Source of the DNA: Streptomyces sp. NBC_00273
GTDB lineage: Bacteria > Actinomycetota > Actinomycetes > Streptomycetales > Streptomycetaceae
Length of the DNA stretch: 64,000 nucleotides
NCBI RefSeq assembly: GCF_036178145.1
Contig: NZ_CP108067.1
Location: 2,170,001 to 2,234,000 of the forward strand
Reading direction: 5' to 3'
In this document: positions 57,487-64,000 of the stretch, in pieces
Layout: each line of letters starts with the position of its first letter
How positions within the stretch are numbered: the stretch's first letter is position 1
Position numbers and translations under genes: made by a program
Notes under the pieces: model-generated
What the model was told of the DNA's origin: nothing
What the model saw: the letters and a program-made list of their open reading frames with translations, nothing else
Database searches by the model: none

Positions 57487-58305
57487 CTACAGCGCCCGGC
57501 GGGCCGCGGCGATCGCCTCCGGATCCCACCCCGGGCGGGGCACCGACTCCAGGAGCAGCCGGGTGTAAGGGTGCTGGGGCGCGGCCAGCACCTCGGCCGT
57601 GGCGCCCGCCTCGACGATCCTGCCGTGGCGCATCACGACGACCTCGTCGGTGACGCACCGTACGACGCCCAGGTCGTGGGTGATGAAGAGGTACCCGATG
57701 CGGGTCTGCTCCCTGATGTCCGCGAGGAGGTTCAGGATCTGCGCCTGTACGGAGACGTCGAGCGCGGCGACCGCCTCGTCCAGGACGAGGACGGACGGCT
57801 CGACGGCCAGGGCCCGGGCGATGGCGACGCGCTGGCGCTGGCCGCCGGACAGCTGGCGCGGCAGGGCGTCGGCGGCCCGGGTGCCCAGACCCACCTGATC
57901 GAGCAGCTCCCGTATCCGTGCCGCGTGGTCCCGGCCCGGGAAGTGCAGGCGCAGGGTCTCGCGCAGGGCCGCCTCGACGCTGGTCCGCGGATCGAGGGAG
58001 AGGTACGGGTCCTGGAAGACCATCTGGACCTCGCGGGCACGGGCCAGGCGCCGCGCACGGCCACGGCCCTCGCCCCGCGCGGTCCGGTTCCGGCCGCCGA
58101 CCAGGACGTGGCCCTCGTCGGCGCGTTCCAGGCCGACGACGATCCGCGCGGTGGTGGTCTTGCCGGAGCCGGACTCCCCCACGATCCCCAGCGAGCCGCC
58201 CTCGGGGAGGACGAAGGACACGTCGTCCACGGCGCGCACGGCTCCGTAGGAGCGGCGCAGGCCCGTGACCTCCAGGACGTTGTCGGGAAGTCCGTTATCG
58301 GGCAT
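57487..58305 (-). CDS. Peptide/nickel-type ABC transporter ATPase, DppF/OppF-like
   Basis: 272 residues. Walker A GESGSGKTT, Q-loop MVFQDPYLSLDPR, signature LSGGQRQRVAIARA, Walker B VLVLDEAVAALDVS and H-loop ITHDLGVV are all present; the HPYT motif near the end is typical of oligopeptide ATPases. Last gene of a five-gene importer operon; start ATG at 58305 with AAGGGAG, overlapping the preceding gene by 11 bases. Energises uptake together with the DppD-like ATPase. Confidence 0.93.
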   Translation of the reverse strand: MPDNGLPDNVLEVTGLRRSYGAVRAVDDVSFVLPEGGSLGIVGESGSGKTTTARIVVGLERADEGHVLVGGRNRTARGEGRGRARRLARAREVQMVFQDPYLSLDPRTSVEAALRETLRLHFPGRDHAARIRELLDQVGLGTRAADALPRQLSGGQRQRVAIARALAVEPSVLVLDEAVAALDVSVQAQILNLLADIREQTRIGYLFITHDLGVVRCVTDEVVVMRHGRIVEAGATAEVLAAPQHPYTRLLLESVPRPGWDPEAIAAARRAL

Positions 58306-59320
58306 CGACGGTGCTCCCTTCGAGCCGGTCGCTGTGGTGGCAGGCGGCCAGGTGTCCCGGCCGACCCGGGGCGGCCACCGGCAGCGGGACCTGCTGGTCG
58401 CAGACCTCCGTGGCGAGCGGGCAGCGGGCGGCGAAGGCGCAGCCGTGGAGGGCCTGGCGCAGGTCCGGCGGCTGGCCCTCGATGGCGGAGAGCCGGCCGC
58501 GCGGTCCGTCCATCCGCGGGGTGGAGGCCAGCAGGGCGGCCGTGTACGGGTGCCGGGGGCGCGCGAAGAGGGCCTCGGCGGGCCCGCTCTCGGCGATCCG
58601 GCCGGCGTACATGACGTAGACGCGGTCGCTGATGGCCGCCGCGAGGTCGAGGTCGTGCGTGACGAACAGCAGGCCGGTCCCGAAGCGGGCGCGGAGCCCG
58701 GCGAGCAGGGAGATGACCTCGGCCTGGGAGGTGACGTCCAGCGCGGTGGTGGGTTCGTCGGCCAGCAGGAGGACGGGGTCCCCCATGAGCGCCGCCGCGA
58801 TCACCACGCGCTGGAGCATGCCGCCGGAGACCTGGCCGGGGTACTTGCGCAGCACCGCCGCATCCAGGCCCACGGCCTCCAGGAGCTCGGTGGCGCGCGC
58901 GGTCGCCCCGGTCCGGCCCATGGCCCCGGTCAGGGTGGCGCTCTCGGTGAGGAAGTCCCCGATGCGGCGCAGTGGGTTGACGGCGGCCCGCGGGTCCTGG
59001 AAGACCATGGCCACGGCACTGGCGCGTACCGTGCGCAGCCGGTCGGCGTTCATGGTGAGGACGTCCTCGCCGCCGACCCGCACGGCTCCTTCGACGACGG
59101 CTCCGGGCGGCAGCAGGTTCAGCGCGCTGCGCGAGGTGAGGCTCTTGCCGGAGCCGGACTCTCCGACGAGGGCGACGGTCTCACCGGTGGAGACGGTGAG
59201 GTCGACGCCGTCGAGGACGGGCCGGGCGGTCCCGGGGAGCGTGATCCGCAGGCCTTGGACGTCGAGGGTGGGCGCCGGTGAGGTGGGGTGCGGGGGTTGC
59301 GGCGGTCGGGGCGGTGTCAT
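58295..59320 (-). CDS. Peptide/nickel-type ABC transporter ATPase, DppD/OppD-like
   Basis: 341 residues. Walker A GESGSGKS, Q-loop MVFQDPRAAVNPL, signature QVSGGMLQRVVIAAAL and Walker B LLLADEPTTALDVT. The C-terminal oligopeptide extension has HPYTAALL, with three Cys (CAFAARCPLATEVC) that bind an iron-sulfur cluster in related OppD proteins. Start ATG at 59320 with AGGAGGG, overlapping the permease stop by 4 bases (ATGA). Confidence 0.93.
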   Translation of the reverse strand: MTPPRPPQPPHPTSPAPTLDVQGLRITLPGTARPVLDGVDLTVSTGETVALVGESGSGKSLTSRSALNLLPPGAVVEGAVRVGGEDVLTMNADRLRTVRASAVAMVFQDPRAAVNPLRRIGDFLTESATLTGAMGRTGATARATELLEAVGLDAAVLRKYPGQVSGGMLQRVVIAAALMGDPVLLLADEPTTALDVTSQAEVISLLAGLRARFGTGLLFVTHDLDLAAAISDRVYVMYAGRIAESGPAEALFARPRHPYTAALLASTPRMDGPRGRLSAIEGQPPDLRQALHGCAFAARCPLATEVCDQQVPLPVAAPGRPGHLAACHHSDRLEGSTVDAR

Positions 59321-60171
59321 CGGGCCCTCCTGGCTATGCGGTCGGCCCAGCGTTCGCCGACCACGTTGAAGGCGACCACGGTCAGCACGATGAAGGCGCA
59401 GGGCAGGATCGCGGACAGCGGGTAGCCGTGCTGGATGGCGGTCTGGCCGTCGAAGACCATGCGGCCCCAGTCGGGGGTGAGGGCGGGGACGCCGAGTCCG
59501 AGGAAGGACAGTCCGGCCAGGTCCATCAGGGCGTAGCCGAAGTTGATGGTGGACTGGGCGAGGACGACGGGGGCGATGTTGGGCAGGATGTGGCGCAGGC
59601 AGATCTGCAGCGCCGAATGGCCCTGGACCTGGTAGGCGCTGACGTACGGGCGGGCCCGTTCGGCCAGGACCAGGGACCGGGTGAGGCGGCTGACGTAGGG
59701 CAGGTAGGCCACGGCGAGGGCGATGACCGGGGCGAGCAGTCCCTCTCCGTAGACCGAGATGATCAGGATGGCCAGCAGCATGCCGGGAAAGGCGAAGACG
59801 AGCTCCGTGCTGCGGGAGAGCACGGAGTCGATCCAGCCGCCCCGCCAGGCCGCCGCGGTACCGATGGCGATGCCGGCGACGGTGGAGAAGGCGACGACGC
59901 CGAGCGGTCCGAGCAGCGAGGTGCGGGCGCCGAGCAGCAGCCGGGAGAGGGTGTCACGGCCGGCCGCGTCCACGCCGAGCGGGTGCGCGGCCGACGGTGC
60001 TGCCAGCGCGTTGCCGAGGTCGACGGCGTTGGGGTCGTGGGGTACGACCCAGGGTGCGAGCAGGGCGGCCAGGACGACGACGGCGACGAGCACCAGACAG
60101 ACCAGGTGGAGCGGGGAGCCGGTGGCGCGGATCCGGGAGAGGCCGGGCCGGCGGGTCAGGACGGCGGTCAT
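59317..60171 (-). CDS. ABC transporter permease, DppC/OppC-like
   Basis: 284 residues, six transmembrane helices. The N-terminal LAPWVVPHDPNAVD and GVDAAGRDTLSRLLLGAR are diagnostic of the DppC family; the EAA-type loop is VQGHSALQICLRHILPN. Start ATG at 60171, overlapping the DppB-like stop by 4 bases. Forms the membrane channel with the DppB-like partner. Confidence 0.93.
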   Translation of the reverse strand: MTAVLTRRPGLSRIRATGSPLHLVCLVLVAVVVLAALLAPWVVPHDPNAVDLGNALAAPSAAHPLGVDAAGRDTLSRLLLGARTSLLGPLGVVAFSTVAGIAIGTAAAWRGGWIDSVLSRSTELVFAFPGMLLAILIISVYGEGLLAPVIALAVAYLPYVSRLTRSLVLAERARPYVSAYQVQGHSALQICLRHILPNIAPVVLAQSTINFGYALMDLAGLSFLGLGVPALTPDWGRMVFDGQTAIQHGYPLSAILPCAFIVLTVVAFNVVGERWADRIARRAR

Positions 60172-61130
60172 ACGGCGGCGCTCCTCGTTCCGAGGGTGAC
60201 CCTGGGGTCGACCAAGGGCAACAGCAGGTCCACGATCAGGTTCACGATCATGAAGAGGGCGACGATGATCAGGGAGATCGCCTGGACGGTCGGGAAGTCC
60301 TTGGTGGTGGTGGACAGTTCGAGGAGCTGGCCGATGCCGCCGATGCTGAAGGCCGTCTCCACGAGGATGGTGCACACCAGCAGCGTGGAGACGATGAGGC
60401 CGCCGGTGGTCAGGACGGTGCCGAGCGAGTTGCGGAAGACGTGGCGCCTGATGACCTGGCGTTCGGGGACGCCCCGGCTGCGGGCGACGGTGACGTGGTC
60501 GCTGTCGAGGGCTTCGAGCATGGCGGAGCGGGTGACCCGGGCGAGCATGCCGATCAGGTAGAGCGCAAGGGCGACGGAGGGGAGCGTGAGGTGCCAGAGC
60601 ATGTCGCCGAAGCCGCCGTCCCCCGCCCCGCTGCTGGGGAACCAGCCGAGGTTGACGGCGAAGAGGCCCTGGAGCAGGACCGCCGCGACGAAGGACGGGG
60701 TGCCGACGGCGAACGTCGTGGTGACGAGGATGGCGGAGTCGGTGGCCCCGCCGCGGACGGCGGCGATACGGCCGAGGAACAGGCCGACGGCGACGACCAC
60801 GACGAGCGACATCGCGATGAGCAGCAAAGTGGTGGGCAGGCGGTCCACCAGCAGCCGCGAGACATCGGTGCGGTAGGTGATCGACCGCCCGAAGTCGCCC
60901 TGCACTACGTCGCCCAGCCACCGGAAGTACCGCACGAAGAAGGGGTCGTCCAGGTGGTACTGGGCATTGATCGAGGCGAGGGCCTCCGGGGAGGCCGAGC
61001 GGCCGGCGAGCAGGAAGCTCGCCGGGTTGCCCGGTGCCAGGTACATGGCCCCGAAGACCACGAACGAGGCGGTCAGCAGGGTGGCGGCCATCTCCGCCGC
61101 CCGCCGCACCGCGAATCTGACGAAACTCAC
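60168..61130 (-). CDS. ABC transporter permease, DppB/OppB-like
   Basis: 320 residues, six transmembrane helices. Begins with a basic anchor (RFAVRRAAEM), then the exported loop typical of DppB (YHLDDPFFVRYFRWLGDVVQGDFG), and the EAA loop ARSRGVPERQVIRRHVFRN. Start is GTG at 61130 overlapping the binding-protein stop (GTGA). The much longer open frame upstream of this start is antisense or out-of-frame noise across the neighbouring genes. Confidence 0.93.
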   Translation of the reverse strand: MSFVRFAVRRAAEMAATLLTASFVVFGAMYLAPGNPASFLLAGRSASPEALASINAQYHLDDPFFVRYFRWLGDVVQGDFGRSITYRTDVSRLLVDRLPTTLLLIAMSLVVVVAVGLFLGRIAAVRGGATDSAILVTTTFAVGTPSFVAAVLLQGLFAVNLGWFPSSGAGDGGFGDMLWHLTLPSVALALYLIGMLARVTRSAMLEALDSDHVTVARSRGVPERQVIRRHVFRNSLGTVLTTGGLIVSTLLVCTILVETAFSIGGIGQLLELSTTTKDFPTVQAISLIIVALFMIVNLIVDLLLPLVDPRVTLGTRSAAV

Positions 61131-62800
61131 TGCGCGGCCCCCACGTCGGCGGCCCACGGGTAGTACATGTACGAGATGGTGGTGGGGGCGCCGGTGATCC
61201 GCTTGTTCATGAACAGTGCGGTGGGCCACTCGGCGACCGGGATCCACAGCAGCTGCTCCGAGGCGTGGTGCTGGAGCTTCGCCTCGACGTCCATCCGCTG
61301 CTCGGTCGGGTAGACGGCGCTCGCCTCGTCGACGAGCTTGTCGTACTCGGGGTCGCTGTAGCCGGCGAAGTTCATGTACGCGCCGGTCTTGAAGTTCTGC
61401 AGCAGGTCGAGCGGGTCGGTGATCGAGTCGTAGTAGGTGAGCGGGAACATGTCGATGCCCTCGCGCGCCTGGGGGTCGGTGAACAGCGCGGTGAAGGCGT
61501 TCGGGGCGATCGTCTTCAGCTGGATGTCCAGACCGATCTGGGTGCCGACCGCCTGGACGGCGGTGGCGAGGAGGGAGACGTCCTGGCCTATGGAACTGGT
61601 GGCCACGGTCAGCGTCTTGCCGGTGGCGCCGGCCTCCTTGACCAGGGCCTTGGCCTTCTCGACGTCCTGGTCGGTGGGCGGCAGGCTGTCGAAGGCGGTC
61701 TTCAGGGTGCGCTCGGGGGCGGCGGCCCAGGCGGCGCGGGTGGTGAGGGAGTTGGTGACGGTGCCGGCCCCGCCGAGGCCGGCCTTGACGAAGCCGGAGC
61801 GGTCCAGCGCCAGGGACAGCGCCCGGCGGACGCGGACGTCGCCGAGGGGGCCCTGCATGTTGGTGACGTTGACGTTGACCGTGCTGAGGCCCTCGCCGAA
61901 GTAGAGGGTGCCGGTGCCGCTGCTCTTGAGGCGGGCGTAGCTCTCGGTGGGGATCAGGTAGCCGCCGTCGGCCTCCCCGCTGAGCATGGCGTTCGTCCGG
62001 GCGGAGGGGTCGGTCAGGATGCGGAAGACGGCCTTCTTCGACTTGGCCTTGGTGCCCCAGTAGTTGTCGAAGCGCTCCAGCTCGATCGACTGGCCCTTGT
62101 TCCACGTGCCGAGCTTGAAGGGGCCGCTGCAGCCGAGGCCGCCCGTGGTGCCGTAGTCCTTGCCGGCCGCCTCGACGGCGGCCTTGGAGGCGACCACTCC
62201 GGCGGCGGTGGCCATGTACTGGGGGAACTGCGAGTCGGGCTTGTTGAGCTTGACGGTGACCTGCAGCGGGCCGCTCTTGGTGACCGAGGCGACGTTCTGG
62301 AAGACCTGGGCCCAGGCGGCGGCGTTGTCGGGGTCCGTCTGGCGGCCGAGGCTGAAGACCACGTCGTCGGCGGTCATCTCCTTGCCGTCGTGGAAGCGGA
62401 CGCCGGGGCGCAGGTCGTAGACCCAGGTGGTGGGGTCCGGGTTGGACGCCTTCTGGGCGAGACCGGGCTCCGTGGTGAGGCCCGGGGTCCAGCGCATCAG
62501 GCTCTCGCACACGTTGGACAGCACGGTGTTCTGCGGGTAGTCGAAGGCCACCGTGTAGTCGAGGGTGGGCGGTTCGGCGTAGACGGCCCAGGTGAAGGAG
62601 TCGATCTCGCCGCGGGCCTCGGGCGTGGAGGCCGACAGCTTGACGTCCGTGACACCGCCGGCGTTCTCCTTCGGCGGGCCGGAGCAGGCCGCGAGCAGGG
62701 AGACGGACGTCAGGGCGGCGGTGGCGGCCGCGGCAACGGGGCTGAGCCGGCCGCGCCGGCCGCGGAGGCGTCTGCCGGTGCGGGGCGGGGTGGTGGTCAT
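61127..62800 (-). CDS. ABC transporter substrate-binding lipoprotein, family 5
   Basis: 557 residues. Lipoprotein signal with a basic start and the lipobox LAAC at 36-39, so C39 is lipid-modified and the protein sits on the outer face of the membrane. The SBP_bac_5 fold shows TWVYDLRPGVRFHDGKEMTADDVVFSL and RRALSLALDRSGF. Ligands of this family are peptides, opines, nickel complexes or guanidino/amino compounds; the deiminase neighbours suggest an agmatine-like or arginine-derived ligand. First gene of the importer operon; ATG at 62800 with GAGAG. Confidence 0.92.
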   Translation of the reverse strand: MTTTPPRTGRRLRGRRGRLSPVAAAATAALTSVSLLAACSGPPKENAGGVTDVKLSASTPEARGEIDSFTWAVYAEPPTLDYTVAFDYPQNTVLSNVCESLMRWTPGLTTEPGLAQKASNPDPTTWVYDLRPGVRFHDGKEMTADDVVFSLGRQTDPDNAAAWAQVFQNVASVTKSGPLQVTVKLNKPDSQFPQYMATAAGVVASKAAVEAAGKDYGTTGGLGCSGPFKLGTWNKGQSIELERFDNYWGTKAKSKKAVFRILTDPSARTNAMLSGEADGGYLIPTESYARLKSSGTGTLYFGEGLSTVNVNVTNMQGPLGDVRVRRALSLALDRSGFVKAGLGGAGTVTNSLTTRAAWAAAPERTLKTAFDSLPPTDQDVEKAKALVKEAGATGKTLTVATSSIGQDVSLLATAVQAVGTQIGLDIQLKTIAPNAFTALFTDPQAREGIDMFPLTYYDSITDPLDLLQNFKTGAYMNFAGYSDPEYDKLVDEASAVYPTEQRMDVEAKLQHHASEQLLWIPVAEWPTALFMNKRITGAPTTISYMYYPWAADVGAAQ

Positions 62801-62842
62801 CGTCGCGCTCTCTATTCCGTGAGGGTTGCGGGGGGAGGAGCG

Positions 62843-62866
62843 GGCGGACCGCCGGAGCGGTCCGCC
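62843..62866 (-). terminator. Hairpin between agmatine deiminase and importer operon
   Basis: GGCGGACCG (62843-62851) pairs with CGGTCCGCC (62858-62866) around a 6-base loop. It lies 21 bases after the deiminase stop and 43 bases before the binding-protein start on the same strand. It may end the deiminase transcript or attenuate reading into the importer genes. Confidence 0.6.
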
Positions 62867-62887
62867 GGGAGCGGCCGGTTTCCCGGG

Positions 62888-63901
62888 TCAGGCGGTGGTC
62901 CGCACTGCGGGGATCTGCTGGGTGATGCAGTGGACTCCGCCGCCGCCGAACGCGATGGCGAGCGCCCGTACCCCGACGACCTTGCGGCCCGGGTAGGCCG
63001 TGGCGATCACGGCGAGGGCTTCCTCGTCCTGGGGCACGCCGGCCACCGGGACGACTACGCCGCCGTTGGCCACGTAGTAGTTGAGGTACGACACCTCGAT
63101 CTCGCCGTCGGCCAGGTCGGCGAAGGCGGTCTGCGGCACCTCGATGATCTCCAGGCGGCGGCCGCGGGCGTCGGTGGTGGCCTCGAGCACGGCGCGGTTG
63201 GCGCGCATGCGGGCGTGGTCCGGGTGGTCCGGGTCGGACGGCAGGGAGATGACGACCGTGCCCGGGGCGGCGAAGGCGCAGACGCCGTCGACGTGACCGT
63301 CGGTCTCGGTGTCGAGCAGGCCGCCGTACGGGAGCCAGATGACCTTGGTGACGCCGAGCCGGGCCTTGAGCTCGGCCTCGATCTGGTCGCGGGTCATGCC
63401 GGGGTTGCGGTTCGGGTGCAGGAGGCACTGCTCGGTGGTGATCAGGGTGCCCTCGCCGTCGACGGTGACGGCCCCGCCCTCGAGGATCATGCCGGAGGGG
63501 ATCCGGTCGACCCCGAGGTGGTCCAGCAGCAGGCCGCTGATCCGGTCGTCGGCGTCGAACGGGTGGTGCTTGCGGCCCCAGGCGTTGAAGCGGAAGTCCA
63601 CTCCGGCTCGGTTGCCGTTGCCGTCGAGGACGAAGAGGGGGGCGGAGTCGCGGAACCAGGAGTCGTCGAGCGGCAGCTCGATGACGGTGACGCCGTCGCC
63701 ACACAGGGTACGGGCGTCCTCTCCGAAACCGGGCGGGGCCACCATCGTCACGGGCTCGAACGCGGCGATGGCGCGGGCGACGTTCGCGTACTCCTCCTTC
63801 ACGTCGGTGAGCACGCTGCCCCACAGCTCCTCGCGGGTGGGCCAGGCCATCAGACAGCCGTCGTGCTGGGACCACTCGGCGGGCATACGGAATTCGGTCA
63901 T
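62888..63901 (-). CDS. aguA: Agmatine deiminase, cytosolic
   Basis: 337 residues from the ATG at 63901, which gives the normal family start FRMPAEWSQHDGCLMAWP; in-frame starts at 63913 and 63958 exist, but the latter would place the upstream palindrome inside the gene. Family motifs in order: LDDSWFRDSAP, GVDFRFNAWGRKHHP, LEGGAVTVDGEG, DGHVDGVCAF, and the catalytic cysteine C325 in GGGGVHCITQQ. Reaction: agmatine plus water to N-carbamoylputrescine and ammonia. Sits upstream of a peptide-type importer operon on the same strand. Confidence 0.92.
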   Translation of the reverse strand: MTEFRMPAEWSQHDGCLMAWPTREELWGSVLTDVKEEYANVARAIAAFEPVTMVAPPGFGEDARTLCGDGVTVIELPLDDSWFRDSAPLFVLDGNGNRAGVDFRFNAWGRKHHPFDADDRISGLLLDHLGVDRIPSGMILEGGAVTVDGEGTLITTEQCLLHPNRNPGMTRDQIEAELKARLGVTKVIWLPYGGLLDTETDGHVDGVCAFAAPGTVVISLPSDPDHPDHARMRANRAVLEATTDARGRRLEIIEVPQTAFADLADGEIEVSYLNYYVANGGVVVPVAGVPQDEEALAVIATAYPGRKVVGVRALAIAFGGGGVHCITQQIPAVRTTA

Positions 63902-63940
63902 CAGATGTCTCATTTCTTGCGTGGGTGGAGTCTTCCACTC

Positions 63941-63956
63941 GACTGAAAATTCAGTC
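63941..63956. promoter_or_regulatory. 16-bp palindrome upstream of agmatine deiminase, candidate operator
   Basis: GACTGAA (63941-63947) and TTCAGTC (63950-63956) flank AA. The site lies 40-55 bases before the deiminase start. On the minus strand it reads GACTGA-N4-TCAGTC, the same 6-4-6 layout as the site at 56714-56731 (GACCGA-N4-TTGGCC). A shared TetR operator is inferred. Confidence 0.6.
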
Positions 63957-64000
63957 AAGAGCGAGGGGGTGGGGCAGGGCGGGAGCGCGGGAGGACTGGA

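Noticed and set aside
61131..63938. Extension of the DppB-like permease frame through the binding-protein and deiminase genes
   Set aside because: The extension is Arg/Pro-rich and out of frame with two well-recognised proteins; the GTG at 61130 with the GTGA overlap gives the normal permease length.

Overview
The window is very GC-rich with strong third-position G/C preference. It has frequent GTG starts, many start codons that sit a few bases behind a -10 hexamer with no Shine-Dalgarno (leaderless pattern), twin-arginine signal peptides and rare TTA codons. Together these point to Streptomyces or a close relative. No rRNA, tRNA, CRISPR array or insertion sequence was seen.

Bases 1-16971 are mixed accessory metabolism. 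They hold a truncated hypothetical gene; two VOC-fold genes, one fused to DNA-binding modules; a serine beta-lactamase-like hydrolase divergent from an AraC-type regulator across a striking array of phased repeats; a small membrane protein; a universal stress protein; a PLP threonine/serine dehydratase with its TetR regulator; a secreted glycosidase pair (GH27 and GH89); a TTA-containing MFS exporter; a membrane-anchored sulfite-oxidase-family protein; and a cytochrome P450.

Bases 17056-39054 are the centre of interest. A tightly coupled plus-strand operon starts at 18913, divergent from a LysR gene. It encodes a split, PUFA-synthase-like iterative synthase: protein 1 is (nitronate-monooxygenase-type enoyl reductase)x2-KS-AT-ACP-KR, and protein 2 is KS-AT-DH-phosphopantetheinyl transferase. 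These are followed by a free ACP, an alpha/beta hydrolase, a GT1 glycosyltransferase, a methyltransferase with an unrecognised N-terminal half and a TTA codon, a decayed galactokinase homologue, a secreted acid phosphatase with a PT-linker and Ig-like tail, an MFS exporter and an SDR. Most junctions are 4-11 base overlaps. I infer an exported, glycosylated and methylated long-chain lipid or polyketide whose structure cannot be read from sequence. A headless copy of the phosphatase tail lies on the other side of the operon in inverted orientation.

Bases 39110-56650 carry a TetR regulator and a UvrA2/DrrC-type resistance ATPase sharing a clear operator, a second TetR, a 3-hydroxyisobutyryl-CoA hydrolase-like gene, a RibD-type reductase, an isochorismatase-fold protein, a CASTOR/POLLUX-like channel, a Tat-exported L-amino-acid-oxidase-like flavoenzyme, an exported beta carbonic anhydrase, an FMN reductase, an XRE/MLTR regulator, an alpha/beta hydrolase and an ABC exporter.

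Bases 55493-63901 form an agmatine or guanidino-compound module: a Tat-exported deiminase, a divergent TetR regulator, a complete peptide-type ABC importer in operon order, and a cytosolic agmatine deiminase. Similar palindromes precede both deiminase genes, suggesting one regulon.
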